A DNA stretch of 64,000 bases from an uncultured Myxococcales bacterium (GTDB lineage: Bacteria > Myxococcota_A > UBA9042): assembly GCA_903896545.1 (NCBI GenBank), contig CAITYF010000161.1:62001-126000 (forward strand), in the 5' to 3' direction. The position numbers and the translations under genes were made by a program. Below are positions 45,772 to 54,418 of the stretch, piece by piece (positions within the stretch are counted from its first letter, which is position 1; each line of letters begins with the position of its first letter). Below the pieces are notes generated by a model. The model saw only the letters and a list, made by a program, of their open reading frames with translations, searched no databases and had not been told where the DNA came from.

Positions 45772-46332
45772 ATGCACGCCCAACCCACAACACCGAGCAC
45801 GTTTCTGGTCGGGATCTTCACGGAAGAAGATCAGATCATGTCCGTGACCCACGCGGCGACTGACGCGGGGATGCCGGTGCATGACACCTACACGCCGTAC
45901 GCGGTGCATGGTCTGGATCACGCGCAGAAATTGCCGCGGTCCAAAGTGACCTTCATCGCGTTTTTCGGCGGCGCCTGCGGTTTCCTCACCGCTGGGCTCC
46001 TGCAGACCTACACGCAGGGCATCGCGACGCCCTTCTTGTCGGGCTGGCCGCTGGTGATCGGCGGCAAGCCGTTCCTGCCGTTCCCGGCTTTTGTCCCGGT
46101 GTTTTTTGAGCTGACCGTGCTGTTTGCTGGCTTGTCGACCGCGGTCGGCATGTTCGCGGTCAACGGCCTGTTCCCGGGCAAGAAGGCCAAGCTGCACATC
46201 GACGGCGTGACCAACGACCGTTTTGCCATCGCGATTGACCCCAAGGGCAAGAACTACGACGAGGCCAAAGTGCGCGGGCTGTTTGCCGCTCACGGGGCAT
46301 CTGAAGTTGCTTTCATCGGAGAGAGCGCATGA
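45772..46332 (+). CDS. actD: Alternative complex III subunit ActD (DUF3341)
   Basis: A 186-aa membrane subunit with two transmembrane helices: about IAFFGGACGFLTAGLLQ and VPVFFELTVLFAGLSTAVGMF. The N-terminal segment (FLVGIFTEEDQIMSVTHAA) and the C-terminal region (RFAIAIDPKGKNYDEAKVR) are typical of DUF3341. It is a structural subunit between ActC and ActF. Two starts are close together: ATG 45763 lies only 2 nt after GGAG, while ATG 45772 is 11 nt after it; I prefer 45772. The stop overlaps actE by 4 bp (ATGA). Confidence 0.88.
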   Translation: MHAQPTTPSTFLVGIFTEEDQIMSVTHAATDAGMPVHDTYTPYAVHGLDHAQKLPRSKVTFIAFFGGACGFLTAGLLQTYTQGIATPFLSGWPLVIGGKPFLPFPAFVPVFFELTVLFAGLSTAVGMFAVNGLFPGKKAKLHIDGVTNDRFAIAIDPKGKNYDEAKVRGLFAAHGASEVAFIGESA

Positions 46333-46952
46333 ACACCGCGTTCGCACAACACAAGAAGCTGACCGGGAACCACAAGCTGGTTTGCCTGAGTTTGGCCATT
46401 TTCGCCGCCAGCACGCTGTCCGGTTGCCGCGTCGAGCGCCAGCCGAACTACGAGTGGCTGCCTTGGCTCAACCCGATGATGATGTTCAGCTCGGCGGCGG
46501 AGACCAACACGGTCAACACCATCTTCAAGAACAAGCTGACCAATCAGGTTCCGCCGGAAGGCACGATTCCGCGTGACTTTACGCCGCTGCACTTCACGGC
46601 CGATGACGCCGGTCGTACGGCCGCGGGCGAGCAGTTGATCAACCCGTTCGAGGCGGATGACGCGACGTTGAAGCGCGGCAAGGTCGTCTTCGAGACGTTC
46701 TGCGTTCCATGCCACGGTACGACGGGCGCCGGCGACGGTCTGGTCGCGAAGCGCGGCATGCCGGGCTTCCCGATCGGCGCGCCGGAGAACAACGCGGCGA
46801 AGTGGCCCGATGGCTACTTGTTCCACATCGTGACCTACGGTCGCAACGTGATGCCGTCGTACGCGACCCAAATCAAGCAGGAAGACCGCTGGAAGGCGAT
46901 CCTCTACCTGCGCACGCTGCAACAGTCGGCCAAGCCTGCGGCCAAGCCGTAA
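46329..46952 (+). CDS. actE: Alternative complex III subunit ActE, monoheme cytochrome c lipoprotein
   Basis: A 207-aa lipoprotein: signal ends LSGC (Cys33), then a cytochrome c domain with heme site CVPCH (125-129) and likely axial Met175 in NVMPSYA. In the family ActE accepts electrons from ActA and delivers them to a terminal oxidase or a soluble carrier. ATG 46329 overlaps the actD stop (ATGA). The C-terminal tail is Lys/Ala/Pro-rich. Confidence 0.9.
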   Translation: MNTAFAQHKKLTGNHKLVCLSLAIFAASTLSGCRVERQPNYEWLPWLNPMMMFSSAAETNTVNTIFKNKLTNQVPPEGTIPRDFTPLHFTADDAGRTAAGEQLINPFEADDATLKRGKVVFETFCVPCHGTTGAGDGLVAKRGMPGFPIGAPENNAAKWPDGYLFHIVTYGRNVMPSYATQIKQEDRWKAILYLRTLQQSAKPAAKP

Positions 46953-47009
46953 TCGCCCTGGCATCTGTTCCATGGACCCGATAACGGTCCGCTCTTCAAG
47001 AGGTACCTC

Positions 47010-48245
47010 GTGAGCGCACACACTGAACATGCAGAAGACGTGCTCCAGCCGACCACGTTCACCACGCCGGGCAACATCCGCGCGCTGGCGCTTGGGCTGT
47101 TGGTCGTTGGCGGCGCGCTGTTCGCCTACGGTTTGACCACGGAAGCATGGCGCGCCTGGTCGGCCGGCCTGATTGCGTCGTACTACTTCCTGTCCATCGC
47201 GCTGGGCGCGTCCGTGGTCGTTGCGATCATGCACGTGACCAAGGCTGGCTGGGGCGTGGTCATTCGTCGCGTGCCCGAAGCGATCATGAGCTACATCCCG
47301 GTGGCGCTCGTGACGATGCTCGCTGTGACCGGCCTGGGCATGAAGTCGCTCTATAAATGGAGCCATCCGGATATCGTCGCGGAAGACCACCTGCTGCAGC
47401 ACAAGGCCGTTCTGCTCAATCCGACCGGCTTCCTCACGCGCCTTGTGCTCATTCTCGGCACGTGGTCGCTGCTCACGTTCTTCATCCGCAAGCGCTCGAT
47501 TACCCAGGACACCGACGGCGACGTCAAGCACACCGAGCGCAACCTGCTCTTCTCGGTTATCTACATCATCTTCATGGGTCTGACGCTGACGCTTGGCGTG
47601 CTCGACTGGCTGATGAGCCTGGAGCCGCACTGGTTCTCGACGATGTTCGGCGTCTACCAGTTCGCAGGCGCGCACGTCTCCGGCGTGGCGATGATTATTC
47701 TCTTCACGCTGGCGCTCAAGAAGGGCGGCTTCCTGCCGCACGTCAACGAGAACCACATCCACGATCTCGGCAAGTTCCTGTTTGGTCTTGCGACTTTCTG
47801 GGCGTACATCTGGATCGGCCAGTTCCTGCTGATTTGGTACGCGAACATTCCGGAAGAAACCGGCTATTTCATCATCCGTCAGGACACGGGCTGGCTGTGC
47901 CTCTGGGCGACCAACCTCGTCATCAACTGGACGATCCCGTTCTTCGTCTTGCTGCCGCGTCCCAACAAGCACAACCCGAAGATCCTGGTGCCGATCGCGA
48001 TCCTGATCCTCATCGGTCACTGGCTGGACGTGTACCTGCAGGTGATGCCGGCGACCTCGCACTTCGCTGCCGAACAGAAGACGCTGCTCAGCGGCACCGG
48101 TCCGTATTTTGGTCCGGCGGAAATCGGCGCGACGGCGGCGGTTGCGGGTCTGTTCCTGCTGACGGTCACGACCTTCCTCGGCAAGGCTTCTCTGTTGCCG
48201 TCCAAGGACCCGTACCTTTCTGAGAGCGTTCATCACCACCAGTAG
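47010..48245 (+). CDS. actF: Alternative complex III subunit ActF, NrfD-like membrane protein
   Basis: A 411-aa polytopic membrane protein, related to ActC but shorter (helices such as LALGLLVVGGALFAYGL, AVAGLFLLTVTTFLG). It completes the core of alternative complex III. GTG 47010 has AAGAGG 6 nt upstream. The gap to actE is 57 bp. The operon ends here: no caa3 or other oxidase subunit and no SCO-type gene follows, only an unrelated PEGA gene behind its own candidate promoter. Confidence 0.9.
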   Translation: MSAHTEHAEDVLQPTTFTTPGNIRALALGLLVVGGALFAYGLTTEAWRAWSAGLIASYYFLSIALGASVVVAIMHVTKAGWGVVIRRVPEAIMSYIPVALVTMLAVTGLGMKSLYKWSHPDIVAEDHLLQHKAVLLNPTGFLTRLVLILGTWSLLTFFIRKRSITQDTDGDVKHTERNLLFSVIYIIFMGLTLTLGVLDWLMSLEPHWFSTMFGVYQFAGAHVSGVAMIILFTLALKKGGFLPHVNENHIHDLGKFLFGLATFWAYIWIGQFLLIWYANIPEETGYFIIRQDTGWLCLWATNLVINWTIPFFVLLPRPNKHNPKILVPIAILILIGHWLDVYLQVMPATSHFAAEQKTLLSGTGPYFGPAEIGATAAVAGLFLLTVTTFLGKASLLPSKDPYLSESVHHHQ

Positions 48246-48257
48246 GTCGACGCTGCT

Positions 48258-48286
48258 TTGCCATTCGTGGGCCTGCGCGTCATACT
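48258..48286 (+). promoter_or_regulatory. Candidate leaderless promoter for the PEGA-PAAR-transglutaminase operon
   Basis: TTGCCA (48258-48263), a 17-bp spacer and CATACT (48281-48286) end 7 nt before ATG 48294, which has no Shine-Dalgarno. Confidence 0.5.
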
Positions 48287-48293
48287 CCGCTTC

Positions 48294-50258
48294 ATGAAGT
48301 GGCCCATTGTCAGCCTGTTGGTCCTCTTGACGCTTGCGGCGCCGATCGCCCATGCCAAGCCGCCCCTTCCGACAGCGACTCAACGCGCCGAAGCGCTGGA
48401 CTCCCAAGCGAAACAAGCGTTTCACGACGGACAGTTTGATCGCGCCGCGGACCTGTTCATGCAGGTGTACGACGTCGCCAAGTCGCCGACTGCCGTGTTC
48501 AACGCCGCGCGCGCCCGCGAGCAGGCCAAGAAGCTGGCGGAAGCGCGGGCGCTTTTGGAATTGTACCTGAAGATTGAGAAGAATCCTGCGGGCTTGGCCG
48601 ACGCGCAGACCCACGTGGCGTCCATTGACGCCGCAATTGCCGCGCAAGCGCAGGCTGAAGCGGAAGCCCGCAAGAAGGCAGAAGCAGCGGCCGCAGATGC
48701 AGCGCGTCAGGCGGAAAACACGCGGTTGGAGTTGGAACGGCAAAAGGCGGAGAAAGCCAAGGCGGACGCGATTGCGGCGGCGGAAAAGGCGCGGCTGGAA
48801 GCGTTGCGGAAGACGACCGACGGTGTGGCGATTCTACCGCCTGCGGGGACGTCGGGCGAGGACACGGAGAAGCTGGCACGCGAGGTGCAGGCGGCTGTGC
48901 AAAAAGAGGCGCAGGACGCCAACGTTGGCGAGGTCGTGCCGCTGACGGACTACCTGCGCGCCGAGCAGAATCGGCCAGTCGTGGGTGTGGGCGCGCAGTG
49001 CGATTTTCGCTGCCGATTGGAAGTGGCGCGCACTCTGGGCGCGGCGTACGCGGTGACGACGACGCTGCGGCAGGAGGGCAAGGATCTGCGGGTGCGCCTC
49101 GTGCTCTGGCAGACCCGCGATGCGGCGGAGTTGGCTGCCGTCGAGGTGTCGGCCCTGACGTTGCCGGGGCTGTCTGCACGTGGACAACGCGCTGCTGGTG
49201 ACCTGTTCAACGGGATCCGCCGCTTTGTGCCGACGGCGTTGCCGCTGCCCGCGGGCGTGACGCTGCTGGAGCCCGTCGCGGTCGCCCTGACCACCGAAGT
49301 GCCGGGCGCGCTGGCAACTGTCGACGACCTCGATGTGGGACCGACACCGCTGACACTGCGCGTAACGGCGGGCACGCATCGCCTGCGGCTGACCCAGCCG
49401 GGCTTTCACGCACGCGCGGGTGCGCTCGTGGTGACGGCGCGACCTTGGACGCTGGCCGTGACGCTGCCGCAGCAGTTGGCGGCAGAGCAGCCGCCGGTTG
49501 TCGCTGCGCCCGTTGTGCCCGTCCCACTTGTTGCACCGGCGCTTGCACCGGCGGCAGTGGCGCCTCCCGCAGTCGTTGCACCTGCTGCGTCCGTTGCAGC
49601 CGCTGCGCCACCGGCGGTCAAGGCCGCTGAGCCCAAAACCGCAGAGGAACCGCAAAAGCCCGTCGCTCAGGTCAAGGCGGAAGACGCGGAAGACACGCCG
49701 GAGAACGACAAGCCCGTGAAACCCGAAGGCGGCAAAGGCAGCAGCGGCCTTGTGTTTGGCGTCGTTCCACAGGTTGACGGCAGCTTGGCAATGATGACCA
49801 ACGCCAACCAACGTTCGGTTCTCGATGCGAGCTGGGGCGCAGGCGGGTTCCTCCACATGAGCAGCGCGGCGGAAGACGAGGTGCCGCTTATTTCGTGGGT
49901 TGTCGGCGCGCGCTACCAACGCTTCCTCGGTATGATGGCGCCCAGCGGCACGCCCGCAGCCACGCCCAGCGGCGTTTCCGTGTGGACCGGCGTGCTCCTG
50001 CCGCGATTTTCCGGACTCTGCGGCTCGATCCACTACAACCACGTGAACGTGCACAGCGGCCGACCCGCCTTTGACTACATCACAGGACAAGTGCGGATCA
50101 TGAGCGGTCACGGCGTGTGGTATTACGCGGTCGGGGCCGACTTCATGCTGAAGTCGCTGCGGCCGACGGCCGAGTACGACGACGTTCAGTCGGGGCCGCT
50201 GGCGCGCATCACGCTGGAAATCGGCCTGAACATCGGCGGCACGCCGCTTTCCAAGTAG
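48294..50258 (+). CDS. Exported PEGA protein with coiled coil and beta-rich C-terminal domain
   Basis: A 654-aa envelope protein, first gene of a four-gene operon. Signal peptide 1-21 (LLVLLTLAAPIAHA). A TPR-like helical segment (FHDGQFDRAADLFMQVYDV) leads into a coiled coil at about 115-172 rich in Ala/Glu/Lys. Residues about 175-310 form an alpha/beta domain (GVAILPPAGTSGEDTEKLA, ARTLGAAYAVTTTL) like the TolB-N/CsgG-type domains often fused to PEGA. The PEGA domain is about 320-385. After a Pro/Ala/Val linker (395-480) comes a C-terminal domain of about 170 aa with alternating polarity (YNHVNVHSGR, GVWYYAVGAD) that may be a small outer-membrane barrel. ATG 48294 is preferred over TTG 48258, which lies in the likely -35. 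Confidence 0.75.
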   Translation: MKWPIVSLLVLLTLAAPIAHAKPPLPTATQRAEALDSQAKQAFHDGQFDRAADLFMQVYDVAKSPTAVFNAARAREQAKKLAEARALLELYLKIEKNPAGLADAQTHVASIDAAIAAQAQAEAEARKKAEAAAADAARQAENTRLELERQKAEKAKADAIAAAEKARLEALRKTTDGVAILPPAGTSGEDTEKLAREVQAAVQKEAQDANVGEVVPLTDYLRAEQNRPVVGVGAQCDFRCRLEVARTLGAAYAVTTTLRQEGKDLRVRLVLWQTRDAAELAAVEVSALTLPGLSARGQRAAGDLFNGIRRFVPTALPLPAGVTLLEPVAVALTTEVPGALATVDDLDVGPTPLTLRVTAGTHRLRLTQPGFHARAGALVVTARPWTLAVTLPQQLAAEQPPVVAAPVVPVPLVAPALAPAAVAPPAVVAPAASVAAAAPPAVKAAEPKTAEEPQKPVAQVKAEDAEDTPENDKPVKPEGGKGSSGLVFGVVPQVDGSLAMMTNANQRSVLDASWGAGGFLHMSSAAEDEVPLISWVVGARYQRFLGMMAPSGTPAATPSGVSVWTGVLLPRFSGLCGSIHYNHVNVHSGRPAFDYITGQVRIMSGHGVWYYAVGADFMLKSLRPTAEYDDVQSGPLARITLEIGLNIGGTPLSK

Positions 50259-50270
50259 ATGTGAGGGGTC

Positions 50271-50591
50271 ATGCCAGGACAAGGCCGCTTGGGCGACAAA
50301 TCCTCGGTTCCTGCTGATGCACACGGCTGCCCGGCGTGCCCACATCCGGCCATCGGTCCAGCGATCGGTGGCTCCGGCGACGTGCTGGTCAACGGCAAAC
50401 CGGCGTTGCGCATGGGCGACCACGGCGTGCACGCGGCGTGCTGCGGACCCAACACGTGGTCGGCGCAAGGCGGCTCGGGCACCGTTTTGATCAACGGCAA
50501 AGGCGCGCACCGCCTGGGTGACGCCGACCAGCACTGCGGCGGCATGGGCAAGCTGATTGAAGGCTCCGCCGACGTGATTGTGGGCGGTTGA
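50271..50591 (+). CDS. Orphan PAAR-domain protein
   Basis: A 106-aa protein with the PAAR repeat signature: GSGDVLVNGKPALRMGD, then GSGTVLINGKGAHRLGD, then SADVIVGG, with His/Cys positions (DHGVHAACCG, DQHCGG) suited to zinc. PAAR proteins form the sharp tip on the spike of type VI secretion systems or related contractile injection systems and can carry effectors. No VgrG, Hcp or other injection-system gene lies in this window, so its carrier is unknown. GAGGGG precedes ATG 50271. It starts 12 bp after the PEGA gene, and its stop TGA shares an A with the ATG of the next gene (TGATG). Confidence 0.85.
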   Translation: MPGQGRLGDKSSVPADAHGCPACPHPAIGPAIGGSGDVLVNGKPALRMGDHGVHAACCGPNTWSAQGGSGTVLINGKGAHRLGDADQHCGGMGKLIEGSADVIVGG

Positions 50592-53500
50592 TGCCGCCGT
50601 TGAAACCACTTCTCGTCGTGAAGCGTCTGACTGGCTGGAGGCTCATGCTGCGTCGCGCGTTTTTCCTGCTGCTGTTCGTGTCGCTCCCGGCGCTCGCGGA
50701 TGAACGCGCGGATCTGCGTCAAGCCGCGGCGCGCTTACAGCGTCTGCAGGGCGTGACCGCGCTGGCCGACGTGCTGGCGGCCGCGAGAACGCTGGGCGCG
50801 GTGCCTCCGGGTGAAGTGCTGAAGGTGCTCACGCCGGTCGCGCAGAAGTGGCGGGCGTCGCCCAAGCTGCGGCACAGCGTTGTGACCGATTTTCTGACCG
50901 ATCTGCTGGCTGAAGTGGCGGAGCGCGCGGGCGACCACCCAGCGCTGGAGCGTTGGCGCGTGACCGAAGGTGTCGTCGGCGCGTGGCAGTGGCTTGGACC
51001 TTTTGGCAACGAACACGGCTCGGCGTTTACCCGCCAGTCGCCCGTGGAACTGGAAGCCGCGCGCATCGGTGCGGGTCCGCAAGCGCCGCAGGAGTCGTGG
51101 GCGGGGCGTTCGGGACCTGTGAAGTGGCGATCGGTCGGGGCGGGCGAGGACTTTGTCTACCGCGTCCTGGTGGACGAGTGGGTCGAGCAGCCCGACGACG
51201 CCATCATCTTCCTGCAATCCTGGATCCGCGTGAAGCCTGGCCTAGCCGAGCTCCGCGTGGGGAGCGTGGGCGCGGTGCGCGTCTATCTGGACGGCGTGCT
51301 GCTCGGCCAAATGGCTGATCGCGCCGAGCAGTTTGGTCTGGCGTCGTCACTGCCGCTGCTCCCCGACGTGCCGCTGGCGCGCGTGAACCTGACCGCGGGC
51401 TGGCATCGGCTGTTGGTGAAGGTAGCGCCCGCCGCGGGCAATACGCCGGTCCGCGTGAGCTGGCGCGATGCGTCGGGCGCGCCGCTTGTGATCAACAACA
51501 AAGTGGAGATTCTGGCGCAAAGCGAGTGGGCCACGCCGCTGCCCGCGCCACCGACGCCCGTCGAAGAACCGGACTCCGCGCTCGGTCTGCGCTGGCCGGT
51601 GGACGCGCCGCTGCCCAAGGTGTCGCCGCTGCCCGCGCTCCTTGCGCTGGCGTGGCACAGTTGGCCGATGTCGCCGGACCTGACGGAGAGGCTGCTCAGC
51701 CTCGATCCGAGCGAACTGCCCGCGCAAGGTGACATCGCTGTGGGTCACGCGCTCTTGGCGGGAGAGCTGGGCGATCGGATCGACCGACTGCGTCTCTGGT
51801 CGGGCCTGCTACCGGACAACGCGCAGCTGCTTCTGGCCCAAGTCGACGCGCTGGACAAGATGGCCAAGACGCCGCAGGCGCATCGGTTGTGGCAGGAGTG
51901 GGTCGCGCGCACGGGGCGGCGGCCGGAAGACGAGTCGGTGCGCGGCTGCGTGCTGCGGTCGGCGCTGTGGACGCGGCTGGGCGGCGATGCCGTGGCGAGC
52001 GCGTTGCTGATGCAGTGCGCCGCGAAGTGGCCAGACGCGCCGGAGCTCATTGACGCGCGGATTCGCGACGCCGTGGCCCGCGACGACCTGAACCTCGCCG
52101 TGACGCTGCATCAGGCGTGGGCCAAGCTGGAGCCGGGACGACTGGACGTGCAAACAGGGCTTCTCAACGCGCTGCTCGACGCCGATCAAACCAATGCCGC
52201 TTCGCGGCAGGAGACGTTTCTGCAGAAGAACTTCCAAACGCGCAGCCGTGGTTCGGAACTGGTTGCACGCAACCTGTTGGCGCGCAACAACCCGGCCGGG
52301 GCGCTCGAGTATCTGACGCTTCTGCCGCCGTACTTGGTGCACGCGAGCACGCTCGAACTTCGCGCCCGCGCGTTGACCTTGACCCAGGCCAAGCCTGAAC
52401 AGGCGATCGCTGACCTGCGCGCGGCGGTAGAGCGGGCACCGGCGCGCACGGATCTGCGGTGGCGGCTGGCGCAATTGCAGCCTGACGGCGAGTTCTACGC
52501 GCCCTATCGCCGCGATCTTGTCGCGCTTGTGCGCAAGGAAATCGACGCGCCGCGTGAGCACGCTGCCGAAGAGCGGCTGCAGCAGACGGTGATTCAAGGC
52601 GTGGGCAACGGCCAACAAGCGCAGTACGAGGCGCTGGTGCGGTATCTGGGGCCAGGCTGCGACCCGAACCAGACGGTGGACATCGACTATGCGCCGACGC
52701 AGACGCGCGCAGACGTCCTCCAGGCGGTCATCGTGCGCCGCGACGGGCGCGTGGAGTCTTGCAGCAACCAGAGCGTCGACCAGCTTGGCGAAGATGCGTC
52801 GGGTATGTACTTCGACCTCGAACGCATCACGCTGCACTTCAACGGCCTGCATCCGGGCGACACGATCGTGGTTGAACACGTCGAGCGCGATCTGGCGCCG
52901 ACGCCTTTTGGTCTGGTTTTTGGCGAGATGCTGACGGTGGGCGACACACGACCGGTGCGGGAAACCGACGTGGCGGTGCTTCTGCCCGCGGGGACGCCCG
53001 TGCGCGCAGAGGTCGTCGACCCGCGGCCGAATCAGCCGCCGATGCCGCAGATGGTCAAGCGCCGCGTGGAGAGCGCGGGCGGACACGACGCAGGCGCTTG
53101 GGACGAGTGGCGTTTGCAGCTGGGCGCACAGGCGGCGATCGTGAGCGAGTCGAACATGCCGGGCACGACCGACGTGATGCCGTACCTGCACATCTCGACC
53201 TTTGCCAACTGGCCGGCGCTCGCCCGCTGGTGGAGTCAACTCGCGGCCGAAGCGATCCCGGCCAAGGGCGCGGACCCTGTCGTGCACGCCGAAGCGCTGC
53301 GACTGACGCAGGGGCTGACAACGGACGAGGAGAAAGTCCGCGCCCTCTACGCTTTTGCCACGAATCAGGTGCGCTACGTCGGCCTGGAATTTGGCATTCA
53401 CAGCCTGAAGCCGCACGCGGCGCGTGAAGTGCTGCAGCGCGCCTTTGGCGACTGCAAAGACAAAGCGACGCTGCTTGTCGCGCTTTTGGCAGAAGTGGGC

Positions 53501-54418
53501 ATCGAGGCGGAAGTGGCGCTGGTGCGGACCGCGGACAACGGCCAAACGCACGATTCGGTGGCGAGTCTGGGCGTTTTCAACCACGCGATCGCCTACGTGC
53601 CGAGCCTGAACTGGTGGCTGGACGCCACGGCGACGCAGCACGGTCCGCGTGAACTGCCGGAAGGCGACGCGGGCGGCATCGCGCTGCGGATTTCGCGCCA
53701 ACATCCGGAGCGCGCGCAGCCGGAGTTACTGCCGGATGTGTCGGCGCACGAAAACCTGCAGTCGGCCAAGATCGAGGCGCGGATTCAGCCGGACGGCACC
53801 GCGCAGTTGGAGGTCGATTTTGAGATGCACGGTCAGGCTGCGGCGGATGCGCGGGCGCGGCTCTGGGTGGAAACGTCGCGGCGCGAGCAGATGGAGCAGT
53901 TTCTGACGGCGCGCTTCCCCGGTGTGGTCGTGCGCGATCTGACGGCGGTGGGCATTGAGCCCATGGCCGAGACGGTGAAGTTGCACATCCGTGCGCAGGC
54001 GCCGCAGTGGGCACACCGACTGCCGGACGGTGGCCTGAGCGTCCATCCGTTGCGGCCAAGCCAGCCGTACGTGCACCTCTACGGCGTGCAGGCGGGGCGT
54101 AAACAGCCGCTCGTGCTCTCGCACCCGACCGAAGTGGCGCACACCGCGTGGCTCGTGCCGCCGCCAGGTTATGCCGTCGCGCGGTCACCGGCACCTGTGG
54201 ACGACGTCCTGCGCGGCGTGGATGGCAAGCCTCTGGGGCAGTTCTCGCTCCGGACCGAAGTCGCCGCCGATGGTGCCTTGACGCTGCGCACACACCTGCA
54301 GATTGACCGGCGCGTGATCGGCGTCGAGGACATCCCCGGTTTCTTGCGCTGGCTGACGGGCGTCGACAATGTGCTCCGTGTGGATGTGCCGTTGCGCAAG
54401 CTGGAGGGTGGTCGATGA
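50591..54418 (+). CDS. Exported transglutaminase-like protein (DUF3857 + Transglut_core)
   Basis: A 1275-aa exported protein. N-terminal signal (MLRRAFFLLLFVSLPALA, starting at residue 19), a PA14/beta-sandwich-like part (about 130-300), a long TPR-like helical region (to about 680), a DUF3857 domain, then a transglutaminase core with the full catalytic triad: Cys955 in FGDCKDKATL, His998 in FNHAIAYVP, Asp1011 in WWLDATAT. A C-terminal beta-rich part follows. The family includes protein cross-linkers, peptidases and amidases; the substrate is unknown. ATG 50591 overlaps the PAAR stop; ATG 50645 (GGAGG upstream) is an alternative that begins exactly at the signal. Its stop overlaps the next start (ATGA). 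Confidence 0.78.
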   Translation: MPPLKPLLVVKRLTGWRLMLRRAFFLLLFVSLPALADERADLRQAAARLQRLQGVTALADVLAAARTLGAVPPGEVLKVLTPVAQKWRASPKLRHSVVTDFLTDLLAEVAERAGDHPALERWRVTEGVVGAWQWLGPFGNEHGSAFTRQSPVELEAARIGAGPQAPQESWAGRSGPVKWRSVGAGEDFVYRVLVDEWVEQPDDAIIFLQSWIRVKPGLAELRVGSVGAVRVYLDGVLLGQMADRAEQFGLASSLPLLPDVPLARVNLTAGWHRLLVKVAPAAGNTPVRVSWRDASGAPLVINNKVEILAQSEWATPLPAPPTPVEEPDSALGLRWPVDAPLPKVSPLPALLALAWHSWPMSPDLTERLLSLDPSELPAQGDIAVGHALLAGELGDRIDRLRLWSGLLPDNAQLLLAQVDALDKMAKTPQAHRLWQEWVARTGRRPEDESVRGCVLRSALWTRLGGDAVASALLMQCAAKWPDAPELIDARIRDAVARDDLNLAVTLHQAWAKLEPGRLDVQTGLLNALLDADQTNAASRQETFLQKNFQTRSRGSELVARNLLARNNPAGALEYLTLLPPYLVHASTLELRARALTLTQAKPEQAIADLRAAVERAPARTDLRWRLAQLQPDGEFYAPYRRDLVALVRKEIDAPREHAAEERLQQTVIQGVGNGQQAQYEALVRYLGPGCDPNQTVDIDYAPTQTRADVLQAVIVRRDGRVESCSNQSVDQLGEDASGMYFDLERITLHFNGLHPGDTIVVEHVERDLAPTPFGLVFGEMLTVGDTRPVRETDVAVLLPAGTPVRAEVVDPRPNQPPMPQMVKRRVESAGGHDAGAWDEWRLQLGAQAAIVSESNMPGTTDVMPYLHISTFANWPALARWWSQLAAEAIPAKGADPVVHAEALRLTQGLTTDEEKVRALYAFATNQVRYVGLEFGIHSLKPHAAREVLQRAFGDCKDKATLLVALLAEVGIEAEVALVRTADNGQTHDSVASLGVFNHAIAYVPSLNWWLDATATQHGPRELPEGDAGGIALRISRQHPERAQPELLPDVSAHENLQSAKIEARIQPDGTAQLEVDFEMHGQAAADARARLWVETSRREQMEQFLTARFPGVVVRDLTAVGIEPMAETVKLHIRAQAPQWAHRLPDGGLSVHPLRPSQPYVHLYGVQAGRKQPLVLSHPTEVAHTAWLVPPPGYAVARSPAPVDDVLRGVDGKPLGQFSLRTEVAADGALTLRTHLQIDRRVIGVEDIPGFLRWLTGVDNVLRVDVPLRKLEGGR

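Noticed and set aside
48258-48293. TTG 48258 as start of the PEGA gene
   Set aside because: It would add 12 residues before a good signal peptide and coincide with the probable -35 box; no ribosome-binding site.
46290-48743. 817-codon minus-strand frame
   Set aside because: Opposite actD to actF, which are well supported; composition is that of a shadow frame.
50271-50591. A type VI secretion locus
   Set aside because: Only the PAAR gene is present; no VgrG, Hcp, sheath or baseplate genes were found on either strand.
51809-53704. 631-codon minus-strand frame
   Set aside because: Opposite the transglutaminase-like gene; no domains.
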